From NCBI RefSeq assembly GCF_030272615.1, contig NC_081409.1, positions 204,518,864 to 204,582,863 of the forward strand: DNA of 64,000 nt, given 5' to 3'. Every line of letters begins with the position of its first letter. The stretch's first letter is position 1. Source of the DNA: Cryptomeria japonica. Its lineage: Eukaryota > Streptophyta > Pinopsida > Cupressales > Cupressaceae. Under the pieces are notes generated by a model. That model had not been told where the DNA came from and made no database searches. It saw nothing but the letters and a program-made list of their open reading frames with translations. This document shows, one piece after another, positions 49,830-60,786 of the stretch. A program made the translations under genes and the position numbers.

Positions 49830-50782
49830 CAAAATTTAGCAATATGTCCAATTTTGTTACAAGCATAACAAGTCACATTGTTTTTCTAAATAGCTTTCCC
49901 ATATCCTATGCCGATATGTGTTCTGCATTGATTAGATAAGTGTCCAAATCTTCCACAAACATAACATATTACATTCATTCTGTAATTTTCTGAATTATGA
50001 CCAACTTTGTTGCATTTAGAACATTGACCAGTGGGTGTATTAGTGTTCTGATAATTTCTAGATATGCACTGATTTTCTCTATGACCATACTTGTTACAGT
50101 TAAAGCATTTGCCATTAAATTTGTAAGTATTAGGTTGCCTTACCGGTTTGTTGTGATCATGATGGTTTGCAGTACCAGAGCTTTCACCAATTTCAAAGCC
50201 AAGGCCATTTGTATCACCATTAGGTTTCTGATTCGTTAGTATGTCACCAAGTTCTTCTGAACTTTTCTTGAATTTCTCCTTGTGTTGATTTGCAGCAGTC
50301 AGTTCATTCTCCAAGATTCCTTTCTGTCTCATGAGTTCAATTCTGTCATTTTGTGTGTGCATTAGATTTGTCTTCAACATATCATTTTCATGGCTGAGTC
50401 TTGTGTTTTCATTTCCAACATCATTTAGTCTTCTAACCAAGTCTTCTTCATTTTTCTTTCTGTCTTCAATTTCTTTACAGAATCTCATAGTCATATCCTA
50501 CATCTCATTCTTTGTTGTACTGATTTCTTGTCTTAGCTTGTTTACCAGATCATTAAGAGTTTCCTTTTCATTTTCCTCATTTTGCAACTTTTCACAAAGT
50601 TCTCTCCTCTTGATCCTTGCAATAGTAAAATTTTCTTGAAGTGCTTGAATAATATCCTGAGCAACCTTCAGATCATCTTCTAGTTTGATATTCTTCACTT
50701 TTTCTGCATCATAGTCTGAAAGAATTGTTTCCAATTGCTTTCTCAAGTTTTCCATCTCTACTGGTGACAAGATCTTCCTCAA
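49830..50782 (-). pseudogene. gag-like zinc-knuckle protein of the non-autonomous element
   Basis: The frame starts within 45 bases of the primer site (MRKILSPVEMENLRKQLETI). About 190 residues are predicted coiled coil, followed by CCHC knuckles: CFNCNKYGHRENQC, CSKCNKVGHNSENY (last Cys lost), CYVCGRFGHLSNQC and, beyond a stop, CYACNKIGHIAKFC. TAG stops at 50,495-50,497 and 49,883-49,885 interrupt it. The usual copia capsid domain is absent, so the protein appears to be a coiled coil fused to nucleic-acid-binding knuckles. It presumably packages element RNA into particles built by a partner element. Confidence 0.8.
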
Positions 50783-50812
50783 GTTGTTAGGCTTTTGAAA
50801 ATAGAGGACCAG

Positions 50813-50824
50813 GCTCTGATACCA
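50813..50824 (-). other. primer binding site (initiator Met-tRNA)
   Basis: TGGTATCAGAGC on the minus strand, two bases inside the 5' LTR, is the standard primer site of plant copia-type elements. It fixes the element's direction. Confidence 0.95.
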
Positions 50825-50826
50825 AT

Positions 50827-51625
50827 TGTTAGGATTCCCAAAGATACTGAGAGGGACGGGGGGGGGGGGGGGGGTGAATCAATATCTAACCGGTATATAA
50901 ATTTACTTGACTTAAAACATGAAAAGCATATCAAAACTGTGTACCGGTAAACTAGAAATAATGGAGTAACTAAGAATAATAACAACAACATGAGAAGCAC
51001 ACCATAACATAGTATTTTAACGAGGAAACCCGGTGTGGTAAAAACCTTGGTGGGGTTTGTGACCCACAATATTCGCTTACTAACCAATAAGAGAATATTA
51101 CTTTTACAATAGGGGCCTGCACATGTAGGAAGGCCAAGTGCCTAGAGCTCACTGCTCAATTACAAAAGAAGTCACACTGACTTACAAAAGGATTATAAAA
51201 ATCCAATGTCTTGTACTTCTTCAGATTAGCATCTGCTATGCTAGGTTCAGTACCGGTTTAAGCTCTACTACATACATAAACCCTTAACCAATAATCTGCA
51301 TATTAGGTCTACATAATTTCCCTATCTCCTTACAAAATGATCTACAATGATCTCATACATATATGAGTCATATTACAACTCGCCATGTCGGCTTACAATG
51401 ATTTTATAATTAATTACAAAATACATTTTAAACAAAATTGAAGTTGGCCAAGGTGCCGGTATCCTTCCTTTCATTGTTGGTGTTCTCTATGCCGGTGTAG
51501 AGTCAGTCTGTCAGTGCCAGTGCCGGTATCTTTGTCTTGCCGGTGTCATATGATTGCAAGGTTGCCATCAATGATGAAACCTTCAATCACCTACAATTTC
51601 TCATTGGAGTGTGCATTTTCCAACA
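50827..51625 (-). repeat. 5' LTR of the non-autonomous element
   Basis: 799 bp, matching 44,910-45,712. Several differences between the two LTRs are C/T or G/A transitions. Confidence 0.92.
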
Positions 51626-51993
51626 ATATTATATATTATATATGATATATAATAGTTTTAACACATAAAAAACCTAAAGAAATCGAATATCCGATTTTTG
51701 TGGGTATTTTTATACCCACTGTGACAGCCCATGGGTCATTTTTCACCCACGAACTGTACAAAAGGCATAGAAATCTGATGTTTGGCTATTTCAGATATCT
51801 TATTTTAGGAAAAAAAATTGTTATTTTCTAATCTGAGGTATGATTTCTTGCCATTTTGTTGTTTTTAATCAATTTTTTCACATTTTTTGTTTGTTTTTCA
51901 TTTTTTTCATTGAAACTAGTTTTTTTTAATTGAAATACAATATTCTTTCAAATTTGTTGATTAAATTCAAAATTTCAAATTCAATCAAGTTAA

Positions 51994-53945
51994 ATGGGGG
52001 ATAACAATGAAAATCCTGAACAACCACAACCACCAAACCCTCCTTTAGTAAACCTTCCATTGCCAAACCCCCCCTCAACTTAGTATTTAATTACTCAAAA
52101 TTTGAACCAATTAAGGGGCATTGCAGATGTTTATAGTAGAATCCCTCATCTAGCTCCAATGTTAGATACCCTTAATGCCATAATAAACAATGTAGAAACC
52201 ATCACCGAGGAGCACAATGTTGCTCTTTTGTGGCGAGATTCCATGAGGGCTAGATATGCGAATGGCTTGACCTATGAACAGGTCAAGGAGATTGATATAT
52301 TGAAAGCTGATATTGTCGCATTGTTCGTCAATCCCCACACTGGACAACTCGTAAAACCTAGAAAAGTAAAACTTTCCATCAAATGGTGTAAAATTGATGA
52401 TATTGTAAATAGCTTTTGGGATCATTGGTGGATGGTTTTTGATAAAGCGCCCAACAACAATCTCGATGTCCCCTTTTATTTCATTTAAAAATTGTATGCT
52501 GAGTTTATTTTGGGCAAGCATGTCAACTACTTTAATATCAAGCCTTTCAAGGGTGTGGGTTTAGGTATGCTTCAAGATAGACCTAGGGCAGTTCGAGTAG
52601 TACAGGGCCCATATTTCCCCCCTCCTCTCATTGATCCCCCAGCTCCAGTGAAACATCCAAATATCATTGCTGAGGCAGCATCATGGACTATATTGGCTAT
52701 TCATTCTTTGAGGATCCTTTTGGTTTCTCAGGTTGGGGCACTAGCTCAGCCTTTTAGTGATGGTAGCGATGGATCTAGTGGCACTAACACGTCCTCTTTG
52801 GCTCCACATATTTGTTTGTCGCATATTTGTGCTATGTGTGGGCATCTATGACTAGGTCTAGTTGGAGAGCTCGTTGATCCTCCCGCGGACACTGCATATA
52901 ATGAGGTGCATGAAATGCACGATGCACCAGATGTGGTGACAAGGACTTGAGGATACCCTAGAGAGTCCTTGCATGCTAGAGGCGATGAGGTACCTTCATC
53001 ATACATTGACGATCTAGTGGTAAGAGTTGCATTTTCATAGTGTATTTTATTCTAAATGAATATTTATAATCTAGCTAGTATTAAGTACTAATGTTTCTAT
53101 GCATGGTCTATTTAATAGTTGATGATAGAGGAGTTGACACAAATCCATGATGGCACCTTGACGACCATTTCATTTGGCCTTGACAGCTATACGATACATA
53201 TGTTATTGCACCTAGTCATTTACATTTTTATTTCACATACATGATCATCATTTATATTTGCATTAATTAAATTATATAGTAACTTGCATGTTTATCTTAG
53301 TTTACTCTTGTAGGACACAAGTAGCGTGAGTGTGGTGCCAAGAGATTTGGGCTCTGGTAGTGCAGTTCAAGACAAGGGAAAGGTAATTGAATGCAAACAT
53401 GATTGAATTAAGAGTTAAAATAACTTATAATGATTATACATGTCTACATAGATTAATAGTTTCACATACTTGTCATCTTTATGTACAAAAAATTGTTGGC
53501 TTCACATCCTTGTTGACTACACCCACTATACCTGAAGAAGAAGAAGAAGAAGAGATGCCTCAGGTACATGTGTTTATTTTATTTTGTGTTTAATAGATAT
53601 AATTTGTTCCTATCAGTGACAATTATATACTAACTTGTATCAGTGTAATGTTTGTGATCATATGTAAGTTATGTATGAAAATATTGATGACATACCTTCT
53701 CTAGCAAATACATATGTCAAGACTCCTCCAAAGATGAAGAGGAAATGTGGAGATGAGGTAAACAAGAATTCAATTTTAGAGTTCAGTTATAGTTCAATGT
53801 ATATTGATTTTTATGTTAAATTTTCAAATGTGAATTATATAATATAACTAATCTTAATTGTGGTTTGATTTTTCTTGCGTAGGATCCTTCAGAGATGAGC
53901 AGTGTGGTGAAGAGGGTCAATTTTGACGATCCATCAGTAGTTTAG
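51994..53945 (+). pseudogene. unknown multi-exon gene, probably transposon-linked
   Basis: The frame starts MGDNNENPEQPQPPNPPLVN at 51,994. After a TAG at 52,081 it continues in frame as NLNQLRGIADVYSRIPHLAP and DIVALFVNPHTGQLVKPRKV. TAA at 52,486, TGA at about 52,850 and TGA near 52,948 break it. A first exon could end at a GTAAG donor at 53,020. Short downstream exons (around 53,119, 53,314, 53,530, 53,705 and 53,883) have matching GT and AG borders; the last ends at TAG 53,943-53,945. The protein is proline-rich at the N-terminus and otherwise helical. I do not recognise the family. The Gln/Trp-to-stop pattern matches the nearby transposons. Confidence 0.5.
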
Positions 53946-54583
53946 GATGTTATAGATCATTTTGGGATACTTACCTGTCTAGTTGGCATGTATATTTTGT
54001 ATATGAACATACATTTACATATATTAACATATATTTTGTTTGAGTTGGCGTTTATACCATTTTTGTATATGGACATACACTTGTAATTATTCGACATTTT
54101 GATATATATAGAAGTTTGAGATTCGATATAACTTGTTCCTCATGTGCATGGCATCGTTATTATAAAATTTAATCTTCAATATAATAATTAACAATGGTTA
54201 ATTAATGAACAATACAATGTTGTTTGTATAACCTTGAGATTGTATATAATTCATTTCATCTAAATCCTAAGTGTTAAATTTGGTTGCCTTTGGCAACTTC
54301 ACCAAATTTAATGACCAGATTGGTATTGGTAATAATGATAACATGGATACTTAGTAATGACAAATAAAAAGTAGCAAAGCATCTTCTACAGAGGAATGCA
54401 ATTTTTTCATAATCTATTGGTTACATTTAGCAACAATCCGCTATCATTAAAGTCATCTCGGTAGGGAGATACTGTGAAGAGGTTCATTTCCACACGTTGC
54501 CCGTTAAATTTAAGACCTGAATATATGAAGTCTAAAAATAAACTTTTTTTTATTGTCATTTAGCTACTGAAAGATACACTATC
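53946..54583. other. intergenic DNA, no gene seen
   Basis: AT-rich sequence between the unknown gene and the satellite; nothing recognisable. Confidence 0.5.
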
Positions 54584-56845
54584 TCCCGTTTTACCCCCCC
54601 ACTCAGTCGAACGCTCAGGGCCATACCCTACCGATGTTGTCCCTTGAGTCTCCTAAGTACGAAAAAATTATCAAACTTTGACAAGTTGTATCTTTGAATC
54701 CATGACACGTATGAATGATCCATTCAAACCTACAAGGTCCTGTGAGGGCTGCCAATAAAAGGGTGTCTCAAATTTTCAAGATTCAAAGCGGTTTTCTTAA
54801 GGCAATGTTTTTCAATTGGAAAAAAAATTGTTAGTTTCATTCAATGAAAAGTTGCCACGGGACTGATTTCTCGTTCTGCTCATCATGACCAAAAAGCATC
54901 AATTCCAACATGTCTAACTAGGCATTCTTACCCTAAGCATGCTCTTGTTTTCCCCCCTACTCGGTCAAACACTCAGGGCCATAGCCTACTGACATTGTCC
55001 CTTGAGCACCTTAAGTGTGAAAAATTATCAAAATTTGACAGGTCATATCTCAGAAATCGTGGCACCTACAAATGATTTGTTTTAATCTACAGGGTCATGT
55101 GAGGGATGCCTACAATTTCCTGTCTCAGATTTTCAAGATTCGGAGCATTTTTCGTAGGGCAACGTTTTTTCAGTTAACAAAAAAATCATCAGTTTCATTC
55201 AATGAAAAGTTGCCATGAAGCGAATTTATCATTTTTCTCATCATGGGTATGAACCATTGGTCCCAACATGTCCAGTTAGGAATTCATACCCTAGGAATGC
55301 TCTTGTTTTACCCCCCCACTCGGTCGAATGCTTAGGGCCATACCCTACCGACGTCATCCCTTGAACACCCTAAGTGCGAAAAATTATCAAACTTTGATAG
55401 GTTGTATCTCGGAATTCGTGACACCTTCAAATAATCAATTTGAACCTACAAGATTGCGTGAGGGCTGCCTACAAAATCCTATCTTAGGCTTTCAAGATTC
55501 GGAGCGGTTTTATTAGGGTAGCATTTTTTCAGTTGGTGAAAAAATCATCAGTTTCATTCTATGAAAAGTTGTCATGAGGCTAATTTCTCATTCTACTCAT
55601 CATGAACATGAACCATTGATTCCAACATTTTTAGTTAGGCATTATTACCCTAGGCATGCTCCTATTTTATCATCCCACTCGATCGAATGCTCAAGGCCAT
55701 ACCCTATCGGTGTCGTCCCTTGAGCGCCCTAAGTGAAAAAAATTGTCAAAATTTGACAAGTCGTATCTCTAAAACCATGACACCTAGGAATGATCTATTT
55801 AAACCTATAGGGTCACATGAGGGATTCCTACAATACAATGTCTCATATTTTCAATATTCAAAGCAGTTTTTGTAGGGCAACGTTTTTTCAATTGACGAAA
55901 AAATCATCAATTTCATTCAATGAAAAGTTTCTACAGAGCGAATTTCTTGTTCTTCTCATCATGGGCATGAATCATCAGTCCCGACATGTCTGGTTAGGCA
56001 TTCTTACCCTAGGAATTCTCTTTTTTTACCCGCCCACTTGGTCAAATTCTCAGGGCCATACCCTACCGACATTGTCCCTTGAGCATCCTAAGTACGAAAA
56101 ATTATCAAACTTTGATAGGTTATATCTCAGAATCCGTGACACTTGCAAATGATTTGTTTGAACCTAAAGGGTTGCATGAGGGCTTCTTATAAAATCTTGT
56201 CTCAGATTGTCAAGATTCAAAGCAGATTTTTTAGGGCAACATTTTTTTTGTTAGTGAAAAAATCATCAGTTTCATTCAATGAAAAGTTGCCACGGGGCTA
56301 ATTTCTCATTCTGCTCAACGTGACGATGAATCGTCAATTCCAACACGTCTAGTTAGGCATTTTTACCCCAGGCATGCTCCTATTTTACTCCCCCCCACTA
56401 AGTCAAATGCTTATGGTCATACCCTATCGACATCATCCCTTGAGTGCCTAAGTGCAAAAAATTGTCAAAATTTGGTAGGTCATATCTCAAAAATCATGGC
56501 ACCTGCAAATGATTTGTTTGAACCTACAGGGTCACATGAGGGCTTCCTACAATAGTTTGTCTCAGAATTACAAGATTCAGAGCATTTTTCGTAGGGTAGC
56601 ATTTTTTGAGTTGATGAAAAATCATCAATTTCATTCAATGAAAATTTGCCACATAGTGAATTTCTTCTTCTGCTTGTCGTGGGCATGAACCGTCAGTCCC
56701 AGCATGTTTGGTTAGGAATTATTACCCTAGGCATGCTCTTGTTTTACCCCCCCCCATTGGGTCAAACTTTCAAGGCCATACCCTACCGGCATTGTCCCTT
56801 GAGCGCCATAAGTGCGAAAAATTGTCAAAATTTGGCAGGTCGTAT
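54584..56845. repeat. 359-bp satellite array, about 6.3 units
   Basis: The landmark GGCCATACCCTA recurs with its CCATAC at 54,621, 54,979, 55,338, 55,697, 56,056, 56,417 and 56,776, giving periods of 358-361 bases. Each unit has a C-run (CCCCCCC), TTGTCCCTTGAG, a GTATCTC block, GTGAGGGCTGCC and the self-complementary TTTCATTCAATGAAA. The last unit is cut off near 56,845. Short open frames recur at unit period and are not genes. Confidence 0.95.
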
Positions 56846-57176
56846 TTGACCATTGGGAATGCTATCGGCGACCCAACCTCCCATACTTGTAGCCATGTTT
56901 GTTTGATCTCAAAAGATGTTAGTTACACCTTCCTAGTGAGTTCATTTAGAATTATTTTTTATCTAGGGATTTTAAAATACATTGAAACAACTATATAAAT
57001 TCCCTAATGCAGATGCAATACCAGTTCGGTAAGTGCAGACTTGTTTGCAATTAATCCATTTAAATCTATCTATATGATGTTGCTGAGGTGGTTGATTGTA
57101 TGAAGTAAAGGCAATTCTAAGAGATTGGCTACCTAGATGATTGAAGAGGATTTTCACTGGCTTGGACCCAATTATT

Positions 57177-57249
57177 GTCTCGTCCAAGACCTCTCAGGCT
57201 CGACAGGCGTCTCGTCCAAGATCTCTCGGGTTCGACATGCGTCTCATTC
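57177..57249. repeat. 32-bp minisatellite (GTCTCGTCCAAGACCTCTC)
   Basis: Two full units and the start of a third, at 57,177, 57,209 and 57,241, each with GTCTCGTCCAAGA and CTCGACA-like ends. Confidence 0.85.
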
Positions 57250-57880
57250 AATAATGCAAACCCTAATTTTGAAATATTTCATGGAGATTAAGGGTTCCTA
57301 GTGGCCACTCTATCGATTCTTTTCTCTTCTTCATATGTCAGAACTTCAGCCCTAGATGTTTTAAGCAACATACGAAACACAATCTATCACATTAAATTAA
57401 GCATGATAAATATATATAGAGAAGATGAATGCAAAGAGTTGGTTGAATTGAGAGGTGAAGAACGATCCAATTCTCATAATTGGAAATGTAAACACTCTTG
57501 TGTGGCATAGATTGGAATTGCAATGAAACTTCCCTAGACTGTTTCCTATGGCTTGTAATCAATCAGTAGTCTATTGCCCATAGATTGATTCAAACTTCAC
57601 ATATTGTTAGAAGGGTGTCTTTTATTTGAATCAATGTTTGATTTTCCAAAATGACAAGCACTCATATTTTTCACACACCCAGATCTTCCAAAGATTTCAA
57701 CCTTCAAATAAGACTTCGCTATGTGCTTAAACACAACAGTTGGAAAAGCTTGCAAAAAATAGCCGAATTAAATCTTCAATTACATACAAACCGGAATATA
57801 ATAAAGAATTTTTATATTGAAGGAATTTATTTTCTCAATTGATAATTGATAGCCCTCAAAATTGAGGTGAACAAAATAAT

Positions 57881-58090
57881 ACAACTACAACAATGTACTC
57901 ATGTTCAAATACATTGTATATCATCAATACAACTAAACCAGTTTACTCATGTATAATTACATTATATATCAACAATACAACTACACCAATGTGCTCATGT
58001 GTAAATACATTGTATATATTTTAACTCATGCACAAATACATCATATATTGTTATAACAAAGTTGCATCAATGTACTCATATACAAATACA
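57881..58090. repeat. 48-bp tandem repeat, about four units
   Basis: ACAACTA...ACTCATGT...AAATACATT units begin at 57,881, 57,929 and 57,977; later copies are more degenerate. Confidence 0.85.
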
Positions 58091-58199
58091 ACATCCCACT
58101 TCATGTGCATCAAACATCCTCATTTCCTATGAGCAAAGCTTACGTAGAGAAATGCCTGCATACAAATGAAGACCAACATAAGAAACATGAACAACATCA

Positions 58200-58600
58200 A
58201 AATGACCTACATTTTTAAGAGTTTTTAATCTACACATAAAAAACATGATAATAAATGGAGAGGTGGGATTATATCGAGTGTACCCACTATATTGATACAA
58301 AAATCGTAATGCAATAGTATTGTATTGAATAAAAAAGACATGCATTGGCATAAAGGTTTTATGATCATTATTTAAAATGAAATGCATGATAATAGACAAA
58401 GATGTCAGATTAACGAAGAGGTAGGATTATACAAATTATATCGAGTGTACCCATTAAGTGAATGTAAAAAACATGATGCAATAGTAATGTTCATCAAAGT
58501 AGACCTACATTTTTAACACATTCTTAATCTACACGTAACAAACTTGAACATTAAGGTTTTATGATCATTATTTGAGACAAAATTCATGATAAAAAAATAA
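58200..58600. repeat. two-copy diverged duplication of about 200 bp
   Basis: AAGGTTTTATGATCATTATT occurs at about 58,353 and 58,553, TATCGAGTGTACCCA at 58,272 and 58,439, and GACCTACATTTTTAA at 58,205 and 58,502. The copies are shuffled by small gaps. Confidence 0.65.
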
Positions 58601-58629
58601 AAGATAATAAAGACCTACTACTCAAGTTG

Positions 58630-59410
58630 CTTGAAGGGTCATCTCTATGCTTAAGAGTATCCAGTATTGCTTCATGATCAACACTAGTCACTGCCCATAG
58701 CTCTTAGGTTTTCGGTCTTTCTTGATGCTTCAACAACTTGACATTTGTATCTATAATAAGGTGTGAATACATGAGAATGGTTTTTTTTCTCTCATAGTCT
58801 TCAAATGCAGGTATGTCATTCTTTCTAATCATGTATGTTCGAAACCAAGTTCCTGCAACAACAACTGAACTTGTAGGATACGTGAACCCATCATCATCTG
58901 TCATCGACTGTGTTAGCTTCTGCTTTCCCTGTACACATTGTGTCAACCAATAGTCTGATCTCTCTTCATTCCTCTTTGGTGCAACCACTGCAAAAACATG
59001 TCCTATTTATAGAAGATCTGAAAGATGGTCATACTCAACTGAACTTTCCATGTCATCATTTGACATGGATATTGTTTGAGATAAAGGAGTTAGATATTGT
59101 GGAACCCACACATCAACCGAGTCACTTGACTCACACTGATCCCAATCACACTAAACACAACTCTGACAAAAACAAGCCAACTCTCGTGTCAAAATAGTTC
59201 ATGCACTTGCATCTGAGCTGTGAAATGAACGCATCTTTGAAGAATCTTTAATTGTTTGACAATCCAATCTGTCTCCCAATGTGCCCTCCTCAACCAACCA
59301 AAAGAATCCATGCACTATTGAATTAAGTGTCCCTCCTTGTGATAATTTTGAACTAAACCAATCAACAATAGAACATACATCAAAGAAAATTACACCTAAA
59401 ATCCTCAATT
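58630..59410 (-). pseudogene. fragments of an unknown protein-coding frame
   Basis: On the minus strand, 58,988-58,704 reads APKRNEERSDYWLTQCVQGK and then SVVVAGTWFRTYMIRKND, a composition that looks protein-coding. It ends at a TAG at 58,704-58,706, after which the frame stays readable for a further ~30 codons. A second frame, 59,408-59,199, includes IVHGFFWLVEEGTLGDRL. I do not recognise the family; a transposon-linked protein is plausible. The right edge is cut by the copia LTR at 59,412. Confidence 0.4.
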
Positions 59411-59411
59411 G

Positions 59412-60745
59412 TGTTGGATATTGTTGCTGCTAGGATATGTTGTTGTCATTGATGTCAACATATTCCTTTGTTGCTGAGAGTTGTTTGGTGTTCTGGTGAT
59501 TGCATTGAGATGATATGGATGATTTATCTGTTTGTAATTTTGGAATACTTCATTCCTTATTGGATTCATTAATTCGGGACATTGCTTGATCATATTATTT
59601 TATCTGGTTTATAGTTTAGCCTTTATTTGTAGTGGTTGGCCGAGTTTGGTGTTTGATCTGGTGAGCTCCAGTATGATCATATCTTTGGTTGCAGATTTGG
59701 GAGAATGTTTTTTTATGTTCATGTGTATCCTCAATTCAGATGGTTCGTGATTTGGTGCTCCACAAGTTATCTTTCTAGTTCAAATTGTTGTTGAGTATTC
59801 TTGTGAGCTAGCGTGTTGATCGATGAAGATTTTCATAAGTGGTGTTGGTGTAACTAATTGCTAATGGTTCTAATGTACTTATTGGTTTTTCTTGATCGTG
59901 TCCTTTTTTTGTTGGTGGTCCACATTGTTTCTTATGCGCATTCTTGGTGATTTTACTGATCCGGTGATATTCTTCATGTTATGTGGTATTCTTGGTGGTG
60001 TAACATGTTAGGATTGATCTTGGCAAGATTTTATGTGGTGATGCATGTTTGGAGATTTGATTTAGGTCCATGTTATGTCATGTGTATCATTATATTGGTC
60101 TGGTGGTTCTCATATGTATCGTGTGATGTAATTTGTAATTGTGAGTTGAGGGTTTGGCCGACCTTGTATTCAAGTTTGATGAATTGTATATATAAGTGGT
60201 ATAGTCATGTAGTTTGGGATTCAATGTTGTGTCTGCATTATCAAAGAGTGGTGTATGTGGTGCATAAGATAATTTATCCTTCGGTGTGGAGTATTGAGAA
60301 TAGATTGTTATAGGGAAAACAAATGTGCTTAACCAGAACTGTCATCAGGAATAAGGAGATGCTATATTTGTAGTTCATGTAATTTGGATTGTAATCTAAA
60401 TCTTATTGTAAGGTAGTGAAGCTTCCTTGAGGGTTCTAGCCATCTAGTTCATCTTATTTTGAGAAGTGATCTCTAGGCAGTGTTCGTGATACATGTGCAT
60501 TCCCCATTGTAATATTTACACATACTACTGTAGAGTATCATCTTATTATGGGTAGGTTCCCGCCATAGTTTTTCCCTTAACTGAGTTTTCCACGTCAAAA
60601 TCTTGGTGTTATGTGTGTTGGTGATATTTTATTTATCTTTATTCTTGTTGCAGTTGTTTGGATCTGAGATTATGTTTAATTTGATTAATCTAGTGAAAAT
60701 TGATTCACCCCCCCTCTCTGTTTTCCTTCTTGGTTGCTTCTAACA
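59412..60745 (+). repeat. 5' LTR of the decayed copia element
   Basis: It begins TGTTGGATATTG and ends TTCTAACA, immediately followed by the primer site. The length is about 1.33 kb. The left border rests on the TG start and on the TTGTCATTGATGTCAAC block shared with other LTRs here. No second LTR is in the window. Confidence 0.7.
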
Positions 60746-60747
60746 AT

Positions 60748-60759
60748 TGGTATCAGAGC
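60748..60759 (+). other. primer binding site (initiator Met-tRNA)
   Basis: TGGTATCAGAGC lies two bases after the LTR end, in the same arrangement as the element at 50.8 kb. Confidence 0.95.
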
Positions 60760-60786
60760 TAGATCCTCCAAAAGAAGCTTGACTGC

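Larger units (their letters stand above)
44910..51625 (-). mobile_element. complete non-autonomous LTR retroelement, 6.7 kb
   Basis: Two LTRs of about 800 bp (44,910-45,712 and 50,827-51,625) differ at only a few percent of positions. Both begin TGTTGGAAAATG on the minus strand and end CCTAACA. The element is bounded by a 5-bp target duplication ATATT (44,905-44,909 and 51,626-51,630). A primer site complementary to initiator Met-tRNA (TGGTATCAGAGC, minus strand) lies at 50,813-50,824 and a polypurine tract (CCAAAGGGGGAGAT) at about 45,713-45,727. The 5.1-kb interior encodes a zinc-knuckle protein and one long unknown frame. I find no protease, integrase, reverse transcriptase or RNase H. It must rely on an autonomous partner, presumably copia type judging by the primer site. 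Confidence 0.92.

Noticed and set aside
54584-56845. Recurring ~62-codon frames in the satellite
   Set aside because: They recur with the 359-bp unit but with frames and stops changing between units, which is not what a coding tandem repeat would show.
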